A DNA stretch of 64,000 nucleotides, from the NCBI GenBank assembly GCA_023653785.1, contig JAMKCH010001673.1, positions 1 to 64,000 on the forward strand. Reading direction: 5' to 3'. Under the pieces are notes generated by a model. It did no database searches. It was given only the letters and a program-made list of their open reading frames with translations, and had not been told where the DNA came from. The position numbers were made by a program, and so were the translations under genes. This document shows, one piece after another, positions 54,260 to 64,000 of the stretch. The first letter of the stretch is position 1. Every line of letters begins with the position of its first letter. This stretch comes from Ophioderma brevispina. Lineage: Eukaryota; Echinodermata; Ophiuroidea; Amphilepidida; Ophiodermatidae.

Positions 54260-55365
54260 TAAGGAGATCTGTGATGGCCCACCAAGTTTCATCCTCTACA
54301 ACATGTTACGTATTGACTCGGATGACCCCACAGACCTTGAAAATGACCTTCCAAGAGTCAACACTGATTGAACCACACCCACCAGTTCATCCTCCTACAA
54401 CATGATTAGTGATTTGACCTTACAATGACCACACAAGACCTTGAAAATGACCATCAATTTTTATGGCAACTGAATGATGACCACACTCACCAATTTTTAA
54501 TTCAACCACATGTTTATTGATTTGACCTTGACCCCGCATGACCTTCAAAGGACCTTCAACAATTTTGGCACTGAATGGTTGGAACCACACCCACCAAGTT
54601 TCATCTCCTACCACCATATTTAGTGATTTGACTTGGAGACCCCCTCAGACCTTCACATGACCTTCAAAGTTTTGGAAAGGGAATGTTGATCACACCCACC
54701 AAATTTACCTCCAACCACATGTTAAGGGATTTGACCTGGAGACTCGGATGCACTTGAAATGACCTCAAAATTGTTGGTACTGAACTGTTGACCACACCCA
54801 CAATTTCATCCTCCTACCAAATGTAAGTGATTTTTTTTTTTCCTTTCTTTTTCGTTTGACCTGGATGACCTCGGATGACCGTGAAATGACCTTCAAAATT
54901 TTTGGTACTGAATGTTGACCACACCCAACCCAAATTTCATCCTCATACACAATGTTAAAGTGAATTTGACTGGGATGACCTCGTATGACTTGAAATGACC
55001 TTCAAAATTTCTGCATTGAATGTTGACCACACCCACCATTTTACAACCTACTACCACATGTAAGTGATTTGACCTGGAGGACCTCGGATGACTTGAAATG
55101 ACCTTCAAAATTTTTGGTATGAATGTTGACCACAACACCATTTAATCAACCTACCACAGGTTACGTGATTTGACCTTGGATGACATCATATGACCTGAAA
55201 TGACATTCAAAATTTTCGGCAATGTGTTGACACACCCACCAATTTCATCTCCTACCAATGTTAAGTGATTTGACTTGGATGACCTCGGATGACTTGAAAT
55301 GACCTCAAAATTTTTGGCCACTGAATGTGACCACACCCACCAATTTCATCATCCTACCACAAACA
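54260..55365. repeat. ~106-bp satellite array
   Basis: Ten or more units anchored by ACCACACCCACCA near 54374, 54480, 54583, 54694, 54792, 54920, 55026, 55129, 55230 and 55330. Each contains TTTCATCCTCCTACCAC, GTGATTTGACCT, GGATGACCTCGGATGAC, TTGAAATGACCTTCAAAATT and GGCACTGAATGTTG. A T-run interrupts one unit near 54830-54850. Single-base indels are frequent. A lone relative lies at 27190-27345. Confidence 0.92.
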
Positions 55366-55780
55366 GATAAGTATATAGCAAGTTTAGCGCCATGGTGCCT
55401 ATTTGACCCCCATTGCCTTGACCAATGCCACATGCCCTCCTCTGAATCTCCGCAGCATACTGAGGCATCTATGGTGCGAAGATGACATCCATACTGGCTC
55501 CAATCAAAAAGATATGTGTTTACAATGTTTATTATAGCGATTTAGCTATTTGTGACCATATTTTGACCCTATTTTGACACATTGACATTTGACACCCCCC
55601 CATGCCACATGACCCCACTTGTATACACCCAACCCCTATTGAGATACAATCTATGCTGCGAAGATGGACTTCCACCATTGTTTAGTTCCAAAGATATCGT
55701 GAGGAACGCACACACGCCGGACGGCTACCATTTTCTAAGCCCCCTTAGCCCAAATGAAGTTGGCGGGGGCCAAAAATGCG
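55366..55780. repeat. Host-unit end, two adjacent diverged copies
   Basis: GAGGCATCTATGGTGCGAAG (55471-55491) and TGAGATACAATCTATGCTGC (55642-55661) each start the block seen at 1-105 and 47226-47290. The second continues with GGAACGCACACACGCC, CCCCCTTAGCCCAAATGAAG and TTGGCGGGGG. The preceding TGACC-rich stretch matches 47161-47215. Confidence 0.75.
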
Positions 55781-55989
55781 TAGGCTCGTACATGATGAAG
55801 CAGTTCCTTAATTGGCACAGGGCTACTCCAAACGCTTCACATCAGACTTGGAACGAACTCGCAGTCACCCCTCAGACCTGATGTCGTTGTCTAGGCAGTT
55901 AAGTTGCAGCAGGTCGACTATAATCTGATGTCTTCACCATCTGTGACGCACTTGCCTGGGATTTACAGGTCCAGGAGGTAGGGTCCTAT

Positions 55990-57790
55990 TGAATGTGGTA
56001 CGCTCTGCGACCGGTCTATCAGTCCCATTGGCTATTTCTATAGGGTGAATTTTGAATGCGAGGGCGTGGACTTCTTGCTGTTTCTGAACTGGTTTTGGCT
56101 CGTCTGAATCAGAACGATCAACAGCATTTGGCTTGCCAACTTAAAGCATAATCCGGCGTTTACGCTGCTAATGTCAACCAGGAAAAATAAAATAATTCTG
56201 CGTCCACCATTTCTGATTCTTTCATGCTAGCGAGTGATATTAACGTATTGATCACTTCTGTCTACCCCGGCTAGGTTCTCGGTGTTTCCCAAGATCCCGG
56301 TGGTTGGGTCCTTTGATCATGGGTTCCTAGGTCTACACCTCTATACTAAATTTTCTTTTGATTGTTTTTTCCGGCGTCACAGAAAGCATGGTAGAAGGAG
56401 GATAAGACTGTCAAGATGCTACTGTCTTTCCCTACTTTGAAGGGCAGATTGCTGTTCTGCTTAGAGTAGAATGTCCCTCCTTCATTCCTTTGCGACGGGC
56501 GAACTTGTGGCTTTTCTTTTTTAAGGCTTGAGGCAACCCTTCCGAAGCCCACGTGATGGCACCCGTAAGGGATGTTTCCCTCATTGAGGCGATCAATTGC
56601 ACAATGCTACAGGTATAGATCTCTCCGTAAAGATAATGGTGCCCATCGATTGTAATGATTGCTCACAACCTCTTAGTGATCTCAATAACTTTGTCCGCGG
56701 GCTGTTTGATAAGATGGGTACGAAAATTGCATATGTAACCGGAGGCAGACTCTGCCCTGGCATATATTTTGGGAAATCCGCTTTGGTGGGCTTGAGTGGC
56801 ATGAAAAACTTGTGAACTCCTGCTTTGAAACCCTTATATCGTATCATGGCTTCATCTCTTGCCAGTTCTCTCGCGCAGTTGTATTGTTTGCGGCAATTTT
56901 CTGGGACGGTTTCCCACAAACTTAATGGGCCAATATGGCATAGCACGCATTTGATCGTACTTTTGTCTTTTTATCCTGGGCTTGCCCTCGTGCAAAACGT
57001 TTCCATCTCTGCGAAGCAAAACATCTTAGCCCCCTGGATATTTTCTTCAAAACGTTCCTCTTCATTGTTCTACAATCAATTCATTTCGAAGGCCAGGTGT
57101 GCTGGACCAATAGTCACAGATATTCTAAGTTTTAATTATACCCCTGATCATGATTTTTGCGAACCAAGCCTAATCTCTGCGGAGTCTTTTTCATTGATAT
57201 ATTTGGGGTCATTTATAGCACGCTCTCCGTTAGCTTCACGGATTACATGTACTTCATTTGTGAACTGGCTGATCAAATTGAACAGAATGACCGGAAAGAA
57301 TTTGTAGAAATAATCAAGTGGAGTCATTCTGCGATATCTTTGAAATGCAGGACCTAAGGGTTCTTTTGGTTTGAACTCATGAGTAGGGAGTTTGGTCATA
57401 TTTCGCGACCACCCGTCTTGATCTTGTGGATAGTGGCCGTCTACATTTGGAGGGGCCTCTCCCGGGTCATTATCTGAGTCTGGTTCAACAAATACCTTCT
57501 TTTTGGGTCGTGGGGCCCTCTGCCTACGGGGACGTGCCGCCGGCTGCCTAGGGCGTGCGGCCGGCGCGTCATCTTCATCATCTGAAGCTAGTGCCTGGTC
57601 ATTAGCATGAACTACGTCATCAAGAATGTCTACTAGCTCTGATGAGTCATCGGTATCCAAACTATCACTTTGGGTACTGTCACTTGGGGCACTGTCACCG
57701 GACTGTTCACGGTCACTGCTCTCGGAATCGGAATGAAAACGTGTGTGAGTTCCGAAACCTGGAAGTTGACTAAGCTTAAGCTGCTAACAT
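55990..57790 (-). pseudogene. piggyBac-type transposase (PGBD-like), decayed
   Basis: On the minus strand the N-terminal frame (to 57148) starts in an acidic Ser/Asp-rich region (open up to about 57785 with no clear ATG), a basic APRPKKKVF patch, then MTPLDYFYKFFP and LFNLISQFTNEV, the usual start of the DDE_Tnp_1_7 domain. After frameshifts, 56950-56640 reads ARELARDEAMIRYKGF and FFMPLKPTK, where D of DEAMI is a catalytic aspartate position in the family. Then come GFGRVASSLKKEKPQ (56550-56500), YRGVDLG near 56340 and ILFFLVDISSVNA near 56190-56150. Multiple stops show it is dead. No matching TTAA ends were found. Confidence 0.88.
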
Positions 57791-57879
57791 AAAATGCTTC
57801 ATTGTGAAAAAATGTCTTGTCCTCTAATCCTCTGGTTGAAAGGGGAATTAACATCAACTAACAATAAAACTTATTCCAA

Positions 57880-58115
57880 GACAAGCTAAAATCAAACAAG
57901 AACCAAGCTATAAGCAAGCTCAAACAAAAAATAAAACAAGCAAAACCACTTGATAAACAAGCACTTAAAAGCTAAGAACTTCACTTGAGTGCCCTCAAGT
58001 GGTTCTATTGTTGTTCAAGTGCTTGGTTATTTTTAGCTTTCTTTAAGTTGCTTCACCTTGATATGTGCTTGCTATGTGCTTGTTTCTGCTTGCTTTCAAC
58101 TTTTTTTAAGTGGAT
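57880..58115. repeat. Inverted CAAGC / GCTTG region with central palindrome
   Basis: The left side is rich in CAAGC and AAACAAGC words and the right in GCTTG and GTGCTTG. At the centre, CACTTGAGTGCCCTCAAGTG (57981-58000) forms a perfect 8-bp stem with a 4-nt loop. The arms pair imperfectly over about 110 bp, as in a foldback or MITE remnant. Confidence 0.7.
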
Positions 58116-59480
58116 TAAGAGGGGATGTCACTATATACTGCCCGATACACTTCTAGTGCACCAGTGTATTGTTGATTAATCATTGTATGTTCCAGTGCAT
58201 TCTATCCCTACGCATCCGTCTCCATAAGGTTTCTCTGAGTTCAGAGAGCATCAATGTATAAACCTGCACGCAAACAAAGATTCTAGATAACCTTGCACCG
58301 AACAAAAGAATCTTGGATATTTGTGCACTGCCGTCTTCTGGCGACTTCAGACAAACCTCTAGAACCACTGAGAATGATTCGTAAAATATAAAGCTCTGAA
58401 CAACAATGGATAATATATACAACAGATTTACCACCCATGTCCATCAAGCTCGTTAAGGTGGTGACAAATTTTCCTGATGTGTGAAAAGGCGTGCTTGAGT
58501 GACTTTTCACTTCCCCAGTTTCTCCGACCTCTATATAATTTTTTTTTGTTCAATCAAATGAAAAACTATGGAGTTGATAACGTGAGTTTTCTGATCAAAT
58601 TGAAAAACCGAACTTTTTCAATTTGGAATTTAAACTTAAAAATAAAAAATTGAAAAACATTTTTTTTTAAATAATTTAACCAAAAATCTAGTATACAACC
58701 TGTAAAATATTTCTAGCTGAAACCTTTGATTTTCAAAAACTTTGTTTATTAGTCTGATAATTTTTTTTTGAAAAAGTTTATCATTCATTCATGATTAATG
58801 ATTGAACAGTTGAAAACCATGTTGTTCTCAAAAATATTTCATAAACTTAAGTTTTCAGTAAAAACCTCCGAGTCGTTTTATTGAATTGAAAAACTGATTA
58901 TCACTTTATCAATTAAAAGTTTTTTCAACTCGGATATGAAAAATGGGTTTAGGCTTCTCACTTGAAATCGATATTTTGTGTGGTGTATAATACAAAGTTC
59001 GAACTGACATTTTGGGATTTAGAATATAAAATAAAACACACCAATCAAACTAACCAAGAATTTTATCGGAAACGTGACCTTTAAACAAATTTACATTTTG
59101 AAAACTTAAAAGATATATCATTTTATAGCTTAGCAATATAACATTTTTAAAAATCTCGCATAACTCAAAATGGCATTTAACCAACCTTGTAATTCTCAGT
59201 TCAAAATATCACTGACAAACTCCTATTATAAACTTAGAACATAGGGTTTGAGAATGACAACTTTTCATTAAATATTTATAGATTTTCTCGATAAACTAAG
59301 TTTTTAATAAACCAAAAATTTTTCACCTAAAACTAATTTTCAGTTGACAAAAAAGCCTTTCTGTTAAATACTATGCAAATTTCAAGAAAAAAATAAGTTA
59401 CAAATTAATTATGACCAAAAAAAAATGTGTAACGAAGTATGATGATTTAGCCCGCCATACATGGCATAACTATATACCTA
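58116..59480. other. AT-rich spacer, nothing recognised
   Basis: Strongly AT-rich from about 58530 to 59440 with many AAAACTTT- and TTGAAAA-type words but no clear repeat unit. Short minus frames near 58180-58510 overlap and show no domain. Confidence 0.5.
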
Positions 59481-60103
59481 CACTGTAAAAAAATTACAGT
59501 GCAATTTACAGGACAATACTGTAAAACTTCCCAAGAACTTACAGTATTTGGCTGTACTTTGGAATACAGGAAAAAAATGGTAAATTTTATGTCCAATTTT
59601 CCAGGCCTATAATGACAAAACTAAAGTGAAGACTTTTCTTTCGAAATTTATGAGTACCAACGATCATATTCACAACTAGAATTTTTTTTCAATTAACGCA
59701 TAAAGTATACTAAAAATACAGGGAAAAATACTGTAATTTTACAGGAACATCCGGCGGCAACTTCTGCCAACAAAACCCCGGTAAAATATAGCTTTTAAAG
59801 GTTTTCATTCAAATGTACTGTATAATTTTACAGTTTGTGTAATACATTATACAACAAACTTAAATTTTGTGGCAGTAATCACTGTAAAAAATTGTGCTAG
59901 GCCTACTAAGTATGTGGGGTGTTCGTTAGTTGCTTTTTATTCTCCCCACATTCACAATCTCTGTATAATAGCTCAACCAATAGATTTGTTTAAGGCATTT
60001 TGATTAATTAAGTATTTACAATACTGTAAATTGTTACGGTAATTTGGTTGGAGAATTGCTGCCAGTAATTTTACCTGTAACATTTACAGTATTTTTTACA
60101 GTG
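59481..60103. mobile_element. MITE with CACTGTAAAAAA ends, TA-flanked
   Basis: Left terminus CACTGTAAAAAAATTACAGT; right terminus inverted as ACAGTATTTTTTACAGTG. The inverted repeat extends about 30 bp to a shared TTTACAGG / CCTGTAA word. TA stands outside both ends (59479-59480 and 60104-60105). TTACAGT and ACTGTAAA words also recur inside (59517, 59818, 60024), giving several possible hairpins. The 623-bp interior is noncoding. A Tc1/mariner-like origin is inferred from the TA duplication. Confidence 0.9.
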
Positions 60104-61520
60104 TACTGTTGCCACGTTAAGACCCGCACCCATCGACAGTGGGCGTAGCCGGGGGGGGAGGGGGTGGGAGAATCTTGCCCACCCTCTCCCCCCCCCCCCC
60201 CTGAAACAATAGTGAATTTGAATATTAAATTTAAAAATGTAAACATGTTCAATACATATACACAACATATTCCTATACTATTATACTATACTAACAATTT
60301 GTAATTATGCTAATTTGCGGATTTAGGGGCGCATAAGGTCCCGGACTACCCCCCCCCCCCCACCGCATGTATATGTATAAAAAATATAGAAATGCACATT
60401 TGTACCACGCACGTTGAAGGTACTTAAATTTGACATTTCTGTTACTCATTTGACAGGTGTTGCGCTACTCGAAAACCAAGACTAATTACTGGCCATAGCT
60501 TGTAACATGATCCAGCCTTTTAATTGACACGCCATAATAGCTTTGTCAATAATCCCTCAATAATGGGCGTGATTGGCAGTGCTGTTGTTTGTGTGAATTA
60601 TTATCCTATTTCCAATACGGGGATGGGTTAAGTATTTCTGCTGTCCACCACATCCTTCAACATGCAGTTTATTCCATCGAGGCTGCCGAATCATGTGGTG
60701 GTGGCACATACAAAATGATTAAACTAACCAATTTTTTATAAGTGAGTGGTGATTTAAATTTAATGACAACTCAACACATTGTGTATATCGTGTCATTACA
60801 TTTGTCCTTTAACATTAAAAAAAAAACCACGCAATATAAACTTCATTTCAAATGCAAATTACACTTACAATTACAAAAGGATACCATCATACAGTGCTGA
60901 ACCAGATCATCACCTATCCATGTATAAAACAATATAAACCAATAAATGCAAAGATACACTAAGAAAACATGCATCATAAAACCAAGTTCAAAGATATACT
61001 GATAAATTTTAATATAAACCATCCATAGATTTGATGACAAAGGTCATCACTCTCCATGTACCAAGCAAAAATTCAACTTCAAATCAGATAATCGACAATC
61101 AACATCAGAACATGCAAACATTAGATCCCCTTTACAGACCAGATAGATTGTCTCATACATTTACATTTTTCTAAATGGCTCCACATACACTTGGGGCAAT
61201 TATGCCCAAACTGATAGATTTTAGTGTGATATTTTGTTAAGCACCATGCAGGCTCCCATATAAAGTGAAAGATGAGGGTCAACCACTTTTTAACTATATT
61301 TTGGCAAATTTGAAACACTTTGGTCAAACAACTCAGAGTGGTGATATTAAAAAATCCCATAGGGCGCCCCCCTATGAGGAGGGACCGAAGACCCCCACTA
61401 AAATCAGGCCTTTATATAACGCCTTAGGGGAGGGTCTATTTTTCAAAAATGCTTATAACTAAAATACCAAATGTTCAAGGTTATATAAACTTTTCACTTT
61501 TCAACAAGAGAGGATTCCAA
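60104..61520. other. Spacer with G-run/C-run pairs, no gene recognised
   Basis: GGGCGTAGCCGGGGGGGGAG (60142-60161) is followed by a run of fifteen or so C at 60185-60202, which could pair; another C-run lies at 60349-60362. The rest is AT-rich. Short frames near 60843-61462 have no recognised domain. Confidence 0.55.
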
Positions 61521-62002
61521 TCGTTCGTTCGTTCGTAGTCCACAAAGTCATTCGTAATGGCTAGTGGTGGTATCAAGTATTGTTTCAACTGTGAGCTGAT
61601 CCGGGGCCGCGTGTATCTATGATACGGACGCTACTAACATGGCCCCACCCGTTTTTTGAACCTGTGGGGCGGATTGGGAACAGCAGGGTTTACACCCTAC
61701 TCTTATCGACCCTGACTGCGATTACATGTACAGTTTTTGTGGACTCTCTGTACACGGGACCGACGCTTAACGTCCCCTCCGACGGAGCGGGATGCTTTCA
61801 TGCTTCATTTTGCCCAATTCCAAGTGAACCATGGAGATAAGCGGTATTTCTGTATTTAATCAACAGCTCGTATACAGATTAAATCCGAATTGAGGCACCC
61901 GATTGAATCCCAGCAAGTGACCCACCGGTATTCGAACCCGGGATTTTGTTTTGGTATATTTGCGCCATAGGCAGCACCCTAACCACTATACCACGCTCTC
62001 CC
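61521..62002 (-). mobile_element. tRNA-derived SINE with CGAA tail
   Basis: The minus-strand head starts GGGAGAGCGTGGTATAGTGG (A box at 61993-61981), continues through TGCTGCCTATGGCGC, and has the B box GGGTTCGAATACC at 61939-61927, giving a tRNA-like RNA polymerase III promoter of about 80 bp. A body of ~390 bp follows and ends in a (CGAA)n tail at 61536-61521. It is about 480 bp in total. Target duplications could not be fixed. Confidence 0.85.
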
Positions 62003-63115
62003 ACTCTTATTCCATGAATCTTTGGCCAAGATGTATTGAAAGAATGTGCCTTTTCACCCCTTCTGTTTGTATTATCGAACTATCCAGGTTAAGTCTATAA
62101 ACTACGTCATCAAATATGGCCAAAAATGAAAATATCAGGTTTACAATATTTCTCAAAATACCCCAATTTTCAAACACCATATATCCATTACTCACGGCTA
62201 GTTAAAAGCTGGAAATCATGTATCATTAAGAATGACATTTCAACTATACAATGTGTTGAGGTATGTACCATTTTTTAAAATAGGGATGTTTTGGCCCGCT
62301 TCCTATTTTTATCACATTGGGTAAAAACGAAAATTTTTAAAACAACCCTTTTTTTTATTGTTAAGGATATAATACACATTAGTCAGTTGAGATTGGTGCC
62401 GTGATGGGTTTTTTATGATGGTACCCAGACGTCTCAAAAGCAAGAAGAAAAGAAAGAAATCCACATTGCTATGATGTATATGAAGAAAAAGACCTTTTAG
62501 GTGGGGGCGGGTGGGGGGTTTTTTTTTTTTTTTTTAATTATTTATATTAATAACTATTCATAAACTATACAAATCTGACAGTGCACAGTGTGAGTATACA
62601 GTGGCACTTTAGTTGACCACCGACGTCATGAAATTCACAAAACATTTTTACATTAAACTGGTTTATCAGTAAAATAAAAAAAATAATCTTAGATTAGAAA
62701 GATGGTACATCCCTTTGTTTCATTAGGGGTGTTTTGTGTGTCCAGAATTAAAATATGGGTCTTGTTGGGTAACTTAAAATCATGCAATTGGTGCTCGTCA
62801 TATTACTTTACACGTACTCGCACTAAATTTATGTAGATGTTTCTCTATCATAACATGAGTGGGATGTTATTTTCAATCAAAGATTTTGCTAACTTGCAGG
62901 GAAAGAAAATAAAACTTTCAGAATTTGAAACTTCAGAGGATGTGTTTTTTTGCATAATACATTTTTCTCTTTTGGAACCTTGTGAATTAATTATCTAACT
63001 AAAGCCTGCCCGCCCTGGATAGTAGCCACAGACATAGCATTGGGCAAACACTTTTTCTTAAAGCCCATCTTTTTTTGTCCTGAAGGAAAGAAAGAATAAC
63101 GGAATAGCATAAAAA
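62003..63115. other. Spacer with homopolymer run, nothing recognised
   Basis: AT-rich. A GGTGGGGGCGGGTGGGGGG run followed by about eighteen T lies at 62500-62537. No gene is seen. Confidence 0.5.
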
Positions 63116-63117
63116 AG

Positions 63118-63200
63118 TGCATGGTGCGATGCAGACTTCGAGCCGTACCCATGACCGGTGATGGTAAGCCCTAAGCGTGTCGCTATCACCCCACCGGTGA
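63118..63200 (-). mobile_element. tRNA-like SINE head
   Basis: Minus strand reads ACCGGTGGGGTGATAGCGAC, ACGCTTAGGGCTTACCATC, then CATGGGTACGGCTCGAAGTC, with GGCTCGAAGTC at the B-box position (63147-63137) and GTGGGGTGATAGCG at the A-box position. The layout is that of tRNA-derived SINE heads, with point changes in both boxes. The body and tail are not clear. Confidence 0.6.
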
Positions 63201-64000
63201 TTTCATGCGTAAAAGTTGGATCATCTGGAGCCCGTTCGTTGACCCGTATTATATCATATGGTTCATTTCATCATTGTTTTTTGTCTTCTAATGAAGGTTT
63301 GATGAACAAATTTTAGCAAGGGTTGCGCTCCTACAAGGGTGACATCCAGATGGGTCTATACGTCCGTAAGACAGGGGTCCACTATGAAAATGCTTAGATT
63401 GAAGTAAAAGGTAAGCAAGTGTTCCATTTTGTATACAGGATAAAAACGGTATAGTTTAGTACTACCTAAACGTATGGTATGGAGATATATAACATTCGTC
63501 AAGTGTCAAAGTCTTAACTTTTAAAAAAGGATCAAATTGTTCAATTTCCTTCCCCTCAAATCCCTACCGCAACAAAAATAGTTTTGCGCTGGGCCCACCC
63601 TAATTATTTCTAAAATTTCCTGTATTATCACATCGTACAATGGCATGGACTTGTTTTATTTCATTAATCTTGACAACCAATTACTTTTTGTTGTCAATCC
63701 CTGTGGGAAAGGTGAACAAGGTTTCATTTAACATTCATAGAAAGGTATTCCACTGATGACCCCACTAAATTGCTCGATGAACCCCTAACATTTGTGTTCG
63801 GCGTGATGACCCATCCTCGGTGCTGTTGGTTTTGAAAGGGTGTGGAATGTTTAGTAATAAGCGCCAATGGGTTGAAAAATGGAAAGTTTGTTAACACCTC
63901 TCGCATTGCACAGTTACATTTTCTGGCCCAGTGCTAATATGGTTTGTATAGGATATGGGTATTAATGTCAAATCTGCCAGTTTTTTACAGTCCATGGACC
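63201..64000. other. Spacer at window end, nothing recognised
   Basis: AT-rich sequence without a recognisable gene or repeat boundary. Short minus frame at 63724-63906 has no known domain. Confidence 0.5.

Noticed and set aside
54420..55336. Series of minus-strand frames with VVNIQ.PKILKVISS-like repeats
   Set aside because: They are translations of the 106-bp satellite; the unit is not a multiple of three and frames break at each indel.
55900..57780. TTAA-bounded intact piggyBac element
   Set aside because: TTAA occurs near 55902 and 57774, but the adjoining sequences are not inverted repeats of each other and the transposase has many stops.

Overview
The window is animal nuclear DNA dominated by repeats, and I see no intact cellular protein-coding gene. 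The scattered TAGGCCTA-type words, tRNA-derived SINEs, CR1/L2-like LINE remnants, piggyBac-type relics and short satellites suggest a marine invertebrate deuterostome such as an echinoderm or hemichordate. That placement is inference from word usage, not from a marker gene. Many repeat copies differ mainly by 1-2 nt indels, which looks partly like unpolished long-read consensus.

Layout. (1) 1-18640: two tandem copies of a large composite repeat, called here the host unit (about 7.7 and 9.6 kb). Each contains a TCTAGA-rich tract, a long-TIR DNA element, a 5'-truncated minus-strand LINE with a reverse transcriptase domain, a CATG-palindrome segment, and a pyrimidine minisatellite at its end. 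(2) 18640-27185: spacer, an inverted-repeat block, a third host-unit copy with an internal tandem duplication and no LINE, then a third kind of TIR element. (3) 27190-31950: a satellite monomer, an ACAC/ACAT microsatellite, a ~130-bp satellite packed with AGGTCA half-sites, a TTAA-flanked MITE and an A/C-rich block. (4) 31950-40985: a clean partial host unit, hairpin elements, and a segmental duplication whose second copy carries an L2/CR1-like LINE. (5) 40985-48515: a fourth host-unit copy carrying two further nested elements. (6) 48515-53730: a rearranged rDNA-like region with a 28S 5' fragment on the minus strand between short tandem families. (7) 54260-55770: a ~106-bp satellite and another host-unit end. 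(8) 55990-64000: a decayed piggyBac transposase, a palindromic CAAGC/GCTTG region, a TA-flanked MITE, two tRNA-derived SINEs and AT-rich spacer.

How the parts relate. The nested insertions give a relative history. Copies 1 and 2 share the LINE and internal deletions; copies 3 and 4 lack the LINE and keep the deleted segments. Empty and filled sites for the LINE, the foldback element, the TCTAGA/TIR module and the L2-like LINE are all visible inside the window, so insertion boundaries can be read directly. Several element families end in a CAGGG-type terminus with a TA target duplication, which suggests a shared Tc1/mariner-like mobilising enzyme that is not encoded here.
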